The notes beneath the pieces are model-generated. The model was not told the DNA's origin. It did no database searches and saw only the letters and a list, made by a program, of their open reading frames with translations. A stretch of DNA of 64,000 nt from Argentina anserina (taxonomy: Eukaryota > Streptophyta > Magnoliopsida > Rosales > Rosaceae), in contig NC_065878.1 in the NCBI RefSeq assembly GCF_933775445.1, positions 16,069,395 to 16,133,394 of the forward strand. Direction: 5' to 3'. This document shows, piece by piece, positions 1 through 11,394 of this stretch. Numbering within the stretch: the first letter of the stretch is position 1; the number at the start of each line of letters is the position of its first letter. Position numbers and translations under genes: made by a program.

Positions 1-250
1 TACATTGGTACAACTTAGATTTTGGGTACTACATTGACCTTGCCACAAGAGTTTGAGTACCGCTATTGAATTTTTTTTTGTGGTCACGTGCAGGACACGT
101 GACCGAAATGACGGAGCTGTAACGTAAATTGGGCTCAGACCCTTCATTGATAGCGAATTACAAGTTTGGGTACTACATTGGTACAACTCAGAGTTTGAGT
201 ACTACATTGATCTTGCCACAATAATTTGGGTATCGATGGTGAACGTTTTT
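1..250. repeat. Direct repeat with MULE-like terminal motif, cut by window edge
   Basis: A segment beginning TACATTGGTACAACT at position 1 recurs at about 174, so two imperfect direct copies lie about 173 bp apart. Both carry the phrase TTTG(A/G)GTACTACATTG. Wording of this kind (GGTATCACATTGGTAC) also marks the ends of the foldback element at 3066-4266, so this is probably a related Mutator-like terminus. The other end lies outside the window, so neither the boundary nor a target duplication can be seen. Confidence 0.4.
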
Positions 251-2499
251 CTAAAAACATTGTGTAAAGGTAATCAAGTTGGTAAGAGTGAAACCTTTAC
301 ATCCGAGTTTGAGTCTGGTTGACACTGATTAGATTAAATCTCATTTTATTATAGATGGACAAGGAGGAGAAGCAGTGGTTTAATAATACTATCTTCCGGC
401 ACGAATTAGTCTCTACTTTGAAACCCTTTTAGAACCACTGATCTCAATAAATTGACATGATCTCCCGGCAACAATTACTCTCTGAGCCTCAAAAGCTTTT
501 GCCATATGAAATAGATATAGACAAATGTTAACCTGATAAGTAATAACAATAGAAAACCCCGAGTCAAGTTAATAAATAAATTTAAGAAGCTGAAATTTAC
601 ACTCTCAAATATGTAATTCACACTCTCTCTTTCCTTATTTGGTCCAAATTTTTATAACAAAACTTGATTGGGTAAGACCAAAATTCAAATTACTTAAAAA
701 GGAAACATGAAGTGTAGATTGCAAAATGTGAAGCGTAAATTTCACTACTTCCCAGTTAAAAGAAATCAAATGCAAGAGAAATGAGAAGAAACCCATGATT
801 CGAGAGAAGAATATTATAGCCTAAGCTGATTACATAAAACCCAAATACAATTATCACATACTTGATCTTCAACACGTGAATTCCAACCTTCATGTTGTTT
901 TCAAATAAATAATTTTAGGTTTAAAGAACAACATTGGCTAATTATTTGACACTAATTAATAACTTAGTAAGTTACAGAGTACTGTTCAAGGAAAGAAAAT
1001 GATGAAAAATTTGTAAGTGATGTGCATCTTTTCCGAACTCATATTTTACATTGACCACATGTGATAGCGATACCCAGAGGCCAGAAGTCACTTAATTAGC
1101 AGATCCAAAATAACAGGGGGTGGTAATTATTAGGGTGATAGAACAAACAAGTCTGTGGGATCCTCACCCCATGTCTTCACGAGCCACGACCGTGCATTTT
1201 ATTTTTCCCTACAAGCTTCCATTGCAACTTGCAAGCTGCAAATCTATCTACCAATTTAGGAACAGAAGCTGGCCACGAGCTCATCTAACTAAGAACGTCT
1301 TTAACCCAAAAAATGGCAAACCAATTGAATTTGAGTAGTCGTACGTATTCGATATATGTCAAGATCTATATTAAACATGTTTCTCTTGTCAATACTATTT
1401 AAACATGTTTTTTTTTTCGATACAAACTATTTAAACATGTTAAAATTATTCTCTTCTTCTATGTTTTTGTGAATTAACACACATTCATAATATATAGTGA
1501 TTTTGAAAGGTTCTTTCATCGTGACTCTCAATCATCCTAGCTAGCAAACTAGCTGATCTCTCTCTGTTTTTTTTTTCTTAAGAAGAAAATCATCCCAGCT
1601 AGCTGATCTTCTTCAACTTTGAGAACATATATAAGTTCAATAAAACATATATACAAATTACTAGCTATCATGTCGGTTATAATGAACTAACTATTATCTA
1701 TATTATTAGTAACCTAAATATGCTTTGTCAACTAAAATGCATGTGAAATTATACTAACACCCCTTTGATCATATGTTATTTGAAAATAAAATTGTATAAC
1801 TCAGTGACAAGAAAATAAAAACTAAAATCAGAATCTGAAAAAAAAATTTACAAAAATTCATATGCAGATAACTTTCTCCTATAACTCCTCACTTTATTTA
1901 CCCACACAAGAGTGAGTGGTGGTTGCTACTTGCTAGTATTATATGACGAGCTGAACAATTAAAAAGGACAAATTACTATCATGTCGGTTTAGAATGAACT
2001 ATTCTAAGTTTTTCAACTATTGTTTTGTATGACGAGCTGAACAATTAAAAAGGACAAGTCTATAGAATAATTTTGCAAGTAAGATTTAACTAATATAATC
2101 TTTTGGATTTCTAACTTACAAAATATTAGTTGAATCTCGATCATCTCTACAATATTGGGTATGTAAAACTCTAATTTCGATCTCTTTTATTTGAGATTGA
2201 ATTTCTAATAAGATCTTATAATGAGGATTAAGTAAGGATTTTCAAATGAACAGTTAAGTAAGTGTTTTCAACTTTAAGTGATATTTTCAAATTATATACA
2301 TATTATTCAACCGTTTATTTGAAAGTTTTCATTAGAAGTTTCTCCGAGATGAGATACAAATTAGAAATTAAAAACCTTTCACTTGTATATAAGTTATTAA
2401 ATTCACTCATTTCATGCCTCATAACAATAACTAAACCTACATTAGAGGTAGCTTCTAGAAGATGTCACTTCCTCTCAGATCATTTTATAATGAAAAGAG
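251..2499. other. AT-rich intergenic DNA without a recognisable gene
   Basis: No ORF here resembles a known protein and the short ORFs have no recognisable motifs. A 30-bp phrase starting TATGACGAGCTGAACAATTA occurs at 1942-1971 and again at 2028-2057, a local direct duplication 86 bp apart. The phrase CTATCATGTCGGTT also occurs twice, near 1667 and 1977. Nothing else could be supported. Confidence 0.6.
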
Positions 2500-2507
2500 T
2501 ATAAATG

Positions 2508-2980
2508 CAAGGTTCTAAAAAACGTTGGCCGCTCCCTAGGCGGACAGCTAGCGCTCAGACGATTAATCGGATGCTTAGGCGATTTTTATTTTTATTATTA
2601 TTTGTAATAATAAATAAATATATAATAAACTTATAAAAAGCATTTTAATGTTCCAAAATAGCAAATATTACCTCAAAAATAAATAAAATGTTCAACAACA
2701 ATGTTCTTAGAAATTTAGAAATACAAAAACAATATGAGAGGCGTGAGGGAGTGAGGAGAGAGACCGAGTGTGAGGTCTGAGAAGCTTGAGGGAGTGAGGG
2801 GGAGGCTAGGGCGTGAGGGATTTTTTGGTTTGCAACTTGGGCATTTAGTTTTAAAAAAGGACTAATCGGGCCGTCGAGCCCGCCTAGGCGACCCTTGAAT
2901 CGCTCGCCACCCAAAGCCACCGATTTGGACGAAATCGGAATGGAAATGCACCGTCTAGGCGGCTGATTTTTATAACCATG
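2508..2980. mobile_element. hAT-type MITE of the CCTAGGCGG family, copy 1
   Basis: The ends form short imperfect inverted repeats: CAAGGTTCTAAAAA on the left, and CATGGTTATAAAAA when the right end is read on the other strand. They are flanked by an 8-bp target duplication, TATAAATG at 2500-2507 and TATAAAGG at 2981-2988, with one mismatch. Eight-bp duplications are typical of the hAT superfamily. GC-rich subterminal blocks containing CCTAGGCGG surround an AT-rich centre. There is no transposase, so the element is non-autonomous. A second member of the family lies at 21282-21895. Confidence 0.75.
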
Positions 2981-3065
2981 TATAAAGGTGGAGAAAAATC
3001 TTGCTAATTTTCTAATAAACGTTAGTCAATCTAATGATTGACCTTCTTCTTCATCCTTTCCAAAT

Positions 3066-4266
3066 GAGTTTTTTTCACCAACAGTCCCTCAATTCTGGTG
3101 TACCTACCAATGTGATACCTCAACTCTTAATCGTACCAATGTGATACCCAGACTCTAGTATTGCTATCATTGAAGTACTTCCGTTAGTTTTTTTTAACTT
3201 TTCCGTTATCTTGGTGACGTGGCAGTTACGTGAGGCCCACAAAGAGGGTTAAAAGACAAAATTAACCTCATCTGAGAGGAGCAATGTTTTTCCCGCCCTT
3301 TACCTTGAGAAAGACACCCAACAATTCCAATTTTGGCGCCAATTTTCCCTCCCTACTCCTTAATTTGTGTCTCTTATCTAAACTAAAGAACTACCGCCAA
3401 CCAATCGACCACAATCTGATAAAACCTAGATCAATCTCATTTTCTATTTTTACCCTAGCACTTGTTAAACTAACAGAATAAATATAGAAATTTATATGGA
3501 ACATCTCATTTCCACAATCTCATAAGAATAAAAACACATAACTTAACGAAATTCAAATACATGTTTAAGTACCATTAGTTGCCACCTTTTATGTTGATCT
3601 GCCATGATTTTTACTTGTAAGAACTAATGGTACATGTAGTTGAATTTCGTTAAGCCAGAGGGAATAATACCAGCAGATAAAGCATTGTACTAATGGTACT
3701 TAAAAGTTCTTACAAGCAAAAATCATGGCAGATCAACATAAAATGTGGCAACTAATGGTACTTAAACATGTATTTGAATTTCGTTAAGTTATGTGTTTTT
3801 ATATTCTTATGAGATTGTGGAAATGAGATGTTCTATATAAATTTTTATATTTATTCTGTTAGTTTAACAAGTGCTAGGGTAAAAATAGAAAATGAGATTG
3901 ATCTAGGTTTTATCAGATTGTGGTCGACTGGTTGGCGGTAGTTCTTTAGTTTAGATAAGAGACACAAATTAAGGAGTAGGGAGGGAAAATTGGCGCCAAA
4001 ATTGGAATTGTTGGGTGTCTTTCTCAAGGTAAAGGGCGGGAAAAACATTGCTCCTCTCAGATGAGGTTAATTTTGTCTTTTAACCCTCTTTGTGGGCCTC
4101 ACGTAACTGCCACGTCACCAAGATAACGGAAAAGTTAAAAAAAACTAACGGAAGTACTTCAATGATAGCAATACTAGAGTCTGGGTATCACATTGGTACG
4201 ATTAAGAGTTGAGGTATCACATTGGTAGGTACACCAGAGTTGAGGAACTGTTGGTGAAAAAAACTC
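3066..4266. mobile_element. MULE-like foldback element with long near-identical arms
   Basis: The two halves are reverse complements: arms at about 3066-3624 and 3706-4266 around an 80-bp loop. Both ends read GAGTTTTTTTCACCAACAGT inward. The flanks carry a perfect 9-bp direct repeat TTTCCAAAT (3057-3065 and 4267-4275), the length made by Mutator-like elements. Each arm has its own smaller inverted repeat near the loop (words AACGAAATTCAA and TTGAATTTCGTT). Two 65-codon ORFs at 3284-3481 (+) and 3851-4048 (-) differ by one residue only because they are mirror images; they are not genes. The high arm identity suggests recent insertion or arm homogenisation. Confidence 0.85.
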
Positions 4267-4275
4267 TTTCCAAAT

Positions 4276-6302
4276 TGTTTAGTGAGTTTCATGAATTCAA
4301 TTGTTTGCAAATAGGTGGCGGTGCCACAAAGGAGGCAAGCAAGTGATTCTTGTTTTATGTCATATATTGAAATTATATGATCTGAGATAAAACCTATATA
4401 GTAATTTAATTGTCGCTTTCCACATCTTTGTGGAGAAGAGTCGAGGAAGGAGACATTTCATGTTGGCGGGTCATGACTCACTCATGAGAGCTTCGTTTTG
4501 GAACAGTTATGATGTAAAAATTTATGGTTCGTGCTCCGAAACACATGATATGTATTCTAAAATTTTGCGGCTGTCATTACGCATGATGTTCTAGAACACA
4601 TGCTATGTATTCGGAAATTTTACCGTCGTTATTGCACGTTAGTTACTTAGTTGAGTTTAGAGTAATGAAACTAATTGTTAATCACAAGATTTCATCTGTA
4701 TGACATGCTCCAAAACACCACTAACAAATTATAATAATAATAATAGCTAGCTGGTTTAGACCACACGTTGCCTTGTCATAAGCATATTCTCAATCTCTGG
4801 AATTCATTTGTCATGTGAACAAGTCCTCAACTTATCTACCCTTAACTAGAAACTCGGCCATAAGTAAATGCTAGGGAAAGTGTTGCTAACAAGTATCATA
4901 CCATTACGATGTACGAGATACTGATTTAGGCAAATGCCAGATAGCGTTCAACTAATAATTCAACTGATGAAATAGGGAAAAAAAAATCAAGCATGACACT
5001 TCTCATTGTGACATGTATTTTCTACATTTATATCAGCAAAAGTACATTGTACGATAACAAGTGGAAGATTGTAAATATGTAGGGAGGGTACTTTTTTTGG
5101 AGCCCAAGTCATCAATTGACGTGTCATACTGTCAGTAACTTAGTATCATGTATTATGTTTTTAAGTTACAAGAAATAAAAGACATGTACCGTTGAAATTC
5201 TTGCAATGAAGTTCTCTCAAATGGTGGTATATATCTTCTATTAATAAAGTCATAAAAGAGATTTTATGATTAAATTTTTAAACTAAAAATGCCCACAATT
5301 TATTAATTTTTTAATTATGTCTAAATATGTTGCGCACTAAATTATAAATGTGAAAAGAATAAAAGGAGGATTTGTGAAAGAGAAAAATAAAGAGAAAATT
5401 ATGATTCTTTCAAATAGATAATAACTATCAATTATTATAAAAATAACTACATAAATTACCAATTATCGATTTATTTATTTTCATTAATTTTAAATTTTGT
5501 TAAATTTTCCAACAATTTCGGATAGATAAAAAAAGTCAAATGGTAGCATACACTAGTGGCGGACCCAAGATCATGTATGAGTGGGGGCAGATTAATTATA
5601 TGAACCAAAAAATACTATAAGAAGGGGAAAAAATAGTAGATTTTGAAGAAATATTGGCTAAAAAAGATGTTTTTAACTAGAAAACATGGAAGGTAAGACA
5701 TTTGAGTGTGGGCATCATCACCCACGAGACTATGTAGGTCCGTCAGTGGCATACACGGAGTGTGTGTTATGAGACTAGTATATAAAAAAGAAAAAACCAA
5801 GCTGAATATGACGAAGGAAGAGAAAGCGAAGAAGTAACTTAATAATTTGATATTGAAACATTTTTTCTCAATAGATATTGTATGACCTAAATAACTCATA
5901 GAGAGATCACCGAATGTTATAACAATTAGGTTTTTATAGTTTATTTTTCTAATTTCACCTTAAATGACAGAAACACTTATATAATAATATACAATATCTT
6001 TACTTGTGTTCACTTAATATACAATATGAAATTAATCAAATTAACATGGATGATTACGTCTCATTCATGCAGACCTTATATTCTTATAATTGTCTCTTAT
6101 GATAAAATTATGAACTTGTATGCATGTAGTCTTAGTAGTTAACAATCTTGCGGGTTTGAGTCTTACTTTACCTTTTTTAGAATTAAAGATGTTTGCTAAT
6201 GTAAGATAGTAAGAACCGAATGACATGAGAAAGAAGTATTCACAAAAACATCTTTAGAGTACGTGAGTGTGTGTGTATGACTGGTTAACTTAATTAATTA
6301 TT
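4276..6302. other. AT-rich intergenic DNA, no gene seen
   Basis: The region downstream of the foldback element holds only short ORFs without motifs. A stretch around 5560-5600 reads like a generic degenerate plant repeat but has no clear ends. No RNA gene was recognised. Confidence 0.6.
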
Positions 6303-6310
6303 TCTGTCAT

Positions 6311-6498
6311 GAAAATTTATTTTATGTACCCGGTACATAGTCTATGTGACGTACCATTTTAATGTTATTAGTCAATTGTTTACAGTGTTTGTTTCTGATT
6401 AATTACTCATATTTAAATAATATTTTTTTTATCACTACGTGCATATTTACCACAATATAAAATAATATAATTAGTTAAGTACACAAAATAATTATTCT
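6311..6498. mobile_element. Small hAT-like MITE, copy near MYB 3' end
   Basis: The termini are imperfect inverted repeats (GAAAATTTATTTTATGTAC inward from the left; AGAATAATTATTTTGTGTAC from the right). Flanking 8-mers TCTGTCAT (6303-6310) and TCTGTCGG (6499-6506) match at six of eight positions. The internal sequence is clearly related to the MITE at 19105-19328; shared words include TTTAATGTTATT and GTTTCTGATT. It sits about 340 bp downstream of the MYB stop codon. It has no coding capacity. Confidence 0.6.
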
Positions 6499-6839
6499 TC
6501 TGTCGGTAGGAATTTTGTGCATGAGAATCGAGTTATTCATGAAATTTAAAAGCAAGTAAGCAACGAACTATAAGATTTGACATCTTCACGATTTGATTGT
6601 TTATAAGTTGCCGGCATGCATCATCACGGTTTCTACCCTATACATTAATAAAGCCAATTACATGATTACCACAGCTTTACGACTTATTATTGGAACATAA
6701 ACACAGAACCTTGACTAGCTAGAAGCCTAGAACCAGAAGGTAAGCACGTGAAGACCTAAGATTCAATTTTAATAATACTAAACCCTTGCGCGCGAGAGAA
6801 CTAGTGATAGCTTGCATCGCGTTCTTACTTATAATTTAT

Positions 6840-7914
6840 TCAGATCAGCAGTGACTCAGCAAACGAGTCTAACTCAACTTGATAGTTCTGATCTTGATCT
6901 GACGTCTTTAAGAGGGCCTGCAGATACTCCTCGTAAATATTTTCCAAAGAATTGTCATCACCAGCCGCTGCAAGATTAGGTATTATTCGAGACTGATCAC
7001 ACTCGAAATCTGAGGACGACCCATCACCGACAGAGAAGACCACCTCGTCCTCCTTGAAATCAGACCAAGGAATAAGATTGTTATTATGATCCAGAACGAG
7101 ATCTTGACTAGAAGATACAGTAGTGGTAGCTGTGGTTAAGCTATCGTTTCTTGGTAGGTTAACAAAGGATGTGATCCTGGTCGGTTTCGGGAGATGGACC
7201 TTAGGCTTTTCCGGCAAGCGTTTTTCAGTATTGTTCTTGTTCTTGGCTTTGTGGTTCTGCTTCTTCTTCCTCTTGTTCACCTTCGGGGCTGGAGGCTTGG
7301 ATAGTTTTTGGTGCGTGTTCGGGTCAGTTCCTTCGCTCATGAGCCTTTTGCTGAGATGGGTGTTCCAGTAGTTCTTGATCTCGTTATCGGTTCGACCCGG
7401 AAGTCTACCGGCTATGAGAGACCAGCGGTTTCTGAGAAGTGCATGCAGTCGTATAATTAGGTCATCTTCGTCTGGAGTAATGTTTCCTCTCTTGATGTCT
7501 GGCCTTAGGTAGTTCATCCATCTTAGCCTGCAACTCTTCCCACACCTAAGGAGGCCTTCATGCACAAAAACACAAATTTAGAGTAGGAGACGAATAGTCT
7601 ATTTAATTAGTCACTAACTTATAAGAACAAGAAACATAGTTTATCCGAGTAACGGGACGAATTTCATTTTAAGACCGGGTAGCTCCCTATTGCACAGTTC
7701 TCCGGCCCTTGGTCTAATATTATCGCCCATTCTCTATCGAAGACGAAAAAGAAATGAATCTCAAGAAATAACAATGTATACCTGCTTTTTTGGGCAAGGA
7801 TCTCCAATGGCCTTCACCATGAGCTTCAATATATTTTGTGAGCAATGTGTCCTCTCTGGGAGTCCAAGGACCTCTGTGCAAACCAACCTTTGAACAACAA
7901 GGAGCCCTTCCCAT
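6840..7914 (-). CDS. MYBPA1-like: R2R3-MYB transcription factor, MYBPA1-like (proanthocyanidin regulator)
   Basis: Two exons on the minus strand: 7914-7782 (133 nt, donor G|GTATAC) and 7555-6840 (716 nt, acceptor ATGAAG|GC). They join in frame to give 282 aa. R2 spans about residues 14-63 with Trp17, Trp37 and Trp57; R3 spans about 67-114 with Ile70, Trp89 and Trp108. R3 keeps the bHLH-partner signature DLx2Rx3Lx6Lx3R at residues 76-95. The N-terminus [17 protein letters not shown] and the tail with KVHLPKP and LPRNDS match my memory of grape MYBPA1-type activators, which turn on proanthocyanidin genes with bHLH and WD40 partners in the nucleus. The tail is Lys-rich, then acidic. The common second MYB intron, before Trp89, is absent. 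The normally invariant Gly before Asn87 is Arg86 (AGA, 7431-7433), which could weaken R3. The length fits the family, so the gene is probably intact. Assignment to subgroup is from memory. Confidence 0.9.
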
Positions 7915-8098
7915 ATCTTTGTTGAGCTCTCTTACTTACAAATATGAAGCACCAGATCGAGAAAATAATGATCTCTCGCTCTATCGCTCTCAGTTCTTTA
8001 TCTTTGAGAGTTCAATCTTCATCTCAATAAGTTAATATGAAGGAAGAGACCGATGCTCTCTGACTAGAGGCACAGAGCATTCTCAGACACGGTCCTCC

Positions 8099-8107
8099 TT
8101 TTTAATA
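8099..8107 (-). promoter_or_regulatory. TATA-like box of the MYB gene
   Basis: Read on the minus strand this is TATTAAAAA, about 185 bp upstream of the MYB ATG. The intervening leader is purine/pyrimidine mixed, with no upstream ORF of note. No other good TATA candidate lies closer. The start of transcription was not determined. Confidence 0.4.
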
Positions 8108-8122
8108 GTAAGAACTTGGGAG

Positions 8123-8136
8123 CTAACGTACGTTAG
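8123..8136. promoter_or_regulatory. Perfect 14-bp palindrome in MYB promoter
   Basis: CTAACGTACGTTAG is a perfect palindrome 15 bp upstream of the TATA-like box. It contains two ACGT cores, a class of site bound by plant bZIP and some bHLH proteins, so it could be an operator-like dimer site. Function is inferred from symmetry and position only. Confidence 0.35.
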
Positions 8137-8619
8137 GGCCGGAAGAATTTATAACTCGCTACAGACTTCTTCTTTTTTCCCGTTAAAAAAAATAAAGAAA
8201 ATTAATAAACTGGTATATATAGTTCTATATTTATTCTCTAATAATTGGTTCCAATTTGCTTCCGATCGTTGGATCTCCCAAGAGATTTTGGAAAGAACTC
8301 ACGTCTTAAGTACTAATGATTTAAACATGTTGTCAATTGTTTGAATTTTTAATTTATATAAATAAACTGAGTCCAATTTTATTAATATCAAGATGCTTAC
8401 GTTATTGGCAAAATTACATAAATTTGCGCACGTAATTCAACAACCCTTCTTTGTATCTGCCCTTCTGGTCCCTGCAGACGGCGCACTCGTTTAATCATAT
8501 TGTCTTCGCTTAGCTATTTCAGACTAAGACCCGGAGAATTTTCTTATTGCATTTTGGAACCATTAACGTGATGAAAAAAAGAATTAATAAAATATAAGAA
8601 CCACAAAAATATTTTTTCT
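8137..8619. other. MYB upstream region between promoter and copia A
   Basis: About 480 bp of AT-rich sequence separates the promoter palindrome from the LTR of copia A. No ORF or repeat boundary was found. It presumably holds the remaining native promoter of the MYB gene, with the retrotransposon replacing or displacing more distal elements. Confidence 0.5.
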
Positions 8620-8836
8620 TATTCCGGGAGAATTACTATTCTACCCTTATATGTGTTTTAGTTTTATTAGGTTTCCTATTAGAGATAGATTCACATTTCT
8701 GTAATAGATCAAGACTCTGAATCCTACGGGATTGTGGTTATGTAATGTCTATATATAGGTCTCATTATTAACCAATAAAGTGTTACGTTCTGTTCCATTA
8801 CGTTGTTATTATTCTCGTTTCGTTCCTCCTCAAACA
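8620..8836 (+). repeat. 5' LTR of copia A
   Basis: Begins TATTCCGGGAGAATTAC (TG decayed to TA) and ends CTCCTCAAACA. It contains a TATATATAGG promoter-like box. It matches the 3' LTR over its length except for a block of roughly 20 bp near TTCACATTTCTG that the other copy lacks. Confidence 0.85.
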
Positions 8837-11394
8837 CGTTATTATGCATTTTGTTATAAGGTGTCTGAGCGACGAGCTCATCAGAAAAATTAACCCTAGC
8901 TCTGAATTTTTTTTTCTTCCAGCAACCTTCTTTTCTTAGTATCGTCGGAAAATAGAGTAGACTCCGACAAAATTGTCGTCGGAAAAACATAGTAGAAAAT
9001 AGAAAATCCTAAATCGTAAATTGCTAAGGGCACCCATATTTCTTTCATGGGCACCCTTCTTCCGCCTCAGCTTCCAGCAGTCCAGCGCCGCCCAGCTTCA
9101 ATGACAGAGTTCCGACCTCTAGATCAACCAGCATCGTCGACTTCATCTCCACTGTCGTTGTTCCAGACGAAGACGATTCATCGTCGCTCAATTCGGTTCC
9201 ATCCACACCGGCGAGGTTAACCCAACATTGGGTGTTGTTGACTCGCGCACCTTAGCATGCGCCGACGGCGCAGCCTCAACGTTACGCCTCTGCTTTGAAA
9301 CCCAGAAGTGAAGCCTCCTGGCGCTGCAACACGACCTTGACCCGGTTCTTGGGTTCGACCCAAGGCTTCACCTGATCCAACCCAGCAGCCCATTTTTTGG
9401 GCCTCTCCCTGCTAAGCCCAATATTTGTTTTTCTTCTTCTCTCCTTTTTCTTTTTTCCTATTTACTTATTTCATCGTTTTTTTTTTGCACGTTTTAGTTT
9501 TCTAACTACATTTCACGTGCCCATATAGGAAAAATGATCAATCGTCGTACCACTATTATGACAGGCATGCTAGAGATGGATGTTAATCAACGCTTTTGAT
9601 GCCATCAGTATGAAGATCGACAAGGAAAAAAAATTCATCAAGCAGCTTTCATGCATGACGATTGATTTGCAGAGCAATTTAATTATATGTGGTCTATTTG
9701 GCAGACCAACAAGTATGTTTTTCTTAAAGTTGCTGCTTTTGAACATATATATATAAATTATCGGGCGCTATTAGCCTTCTTCATGTCTCATTTTTGGCCT
9801 TTCTTATAACGCCAATGAGACCAAAGAGGGATATGATTCCCTTCTTGGTAGACGTTTTTCGTGTGACGGTCCTAGGGGAGTCACATTATTATTTAAAGGG
9901 AAGAAATCGATTTCGTGTGGTTATCTGAGTACACCGTTGTTTTGGGTGCGATCATGAGAATTGCCGATATGCATCGATTATTTTGTGACCATATACATCA
10001 CATCCCTTCTAATTCTGGTTACATAGTTGAATAGTTTCGATTATTCGAAACCTATACAACCCTCATTTCTTATGGATGCGTCGTCATCACGACTGTTATT
10101 TGAATGTTTAAGTTTTCTTAAACTCATGTCTATAAACGATAATCCCAAGGTCTACGTACTCATTTATTTGAGTCTGTTACTATTTACTGACTAAAGATCC
10201 CGAAAAAATAGCAAATTCTATATGACACACTTAAAGTGATTCAATAAACGTCTATCACGTTGTATTACCATAGTTGACCTTCATTCATGCTCCACATCCG
10301 AGAAACACATGTCATGTTTGGCACATGTATCTATTTATATTGAGGGAACTTTGGAGATGGCAACGTAACATTCTTCCATTCTCCAGTAAGCAATTTTTTT
10401 TCAGCCTCAGGCTAAGGCTCCGCCGGATCCGATATGCAAGATTTTTTGTTGCTACGGACTTTTGATTAGTTAATCTCTTTTGACTATGTTTTATGCTTAC
10501 TATTTTTCAAGTATGATGTTGGCATTGTCATGTTTCTTGCTCGACTTTAGCTTAAGTCGTCTATTGGAATTGGAAGCTTGTTTGTGTTGTATTAAATATT
10601 GGCATATTCAATAAAATTTCTCGTATTCCTTAGATGAACTCGTGAAAATTTTATTTGCCTTAAACCTAGCATGAATGGTCAATGTTTGCAACTCACGTGG
10701 TTTTTAAATTGGCCGCTTTTGGGTTACATGAGACCCCAATAGTCGTATATTGTGAATTTAGACCTTCAAATTTGGAAAACGGATCTCGGAAAGTCAAAAT
10801 TGACGTCATTTTCCCGGTTACTGTTCCGGCGTTTTGACCGCCTTCCGGCCACTTGCCGGCGTTCCTGCGCCAGCATCCGGTTCCTGCCGGCATCCCCTGT
10901 TGGACATGTAGCCCCGGCCTCCTTGCCTGCCAACTCTAGCCAGTTTTTCCGGCAATCGGCGCCGCCGGTTTCCGGTGAGTTTTCAGACGATTGTTTTGTC
11001 ATTTCTCGTCATTTTTCCGGTATATTTCCCGTAGTTTTTACTGCACGTTTTCCCAGTCCAAATTTCACTTGGTTTTGAGTTATTTTGACATGGTTTTCCT
11101 GTTAATTTTCTGGTTTTCTCCAAGTCGTTTCATAGCTCAAACGATTTTATTATTATTGGTGACCACCCGCACCAATTGGATGGTTTTTACCACCAAAATT
11201 GTTTGGTGTTCAACTGCTCCAATACCATGTTTTTCCAATTTTTAAGTTGAAGAATGTAGTTCTATTGTCATGTGATACATTCGATGAGATTGCACTTTGT
11301 TTCAATCCCTCCTCTTACAATATTCTACGGTGTATTGTCTAGTTAAGTTCACCATGTCGTTGACTATTTTAATTTTATTTTGAGAATGTTCCGC

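Noticed and set aside
3284..4048. Two almost identical 65-aa ORFs on opposite strands, looking like a divergent gene pair
   Set aside because: They are the mirror-image arms of the foldback element and have no protein features.
6835..6840. AATAAA overlapping the MYB stop codon as a poly(A) signal
   Set aside because: It overlaps the stop itself, too close to serve as the main signal; no downstream choice was clear.
10693..11078. Overlapping ORFs in CCGG-rich DNA at 10.7-11.1 kb
   Set aside because: This is the conserved non-coding gag-pol spacer of copia A, matched by copia C, with no shared protein between them.
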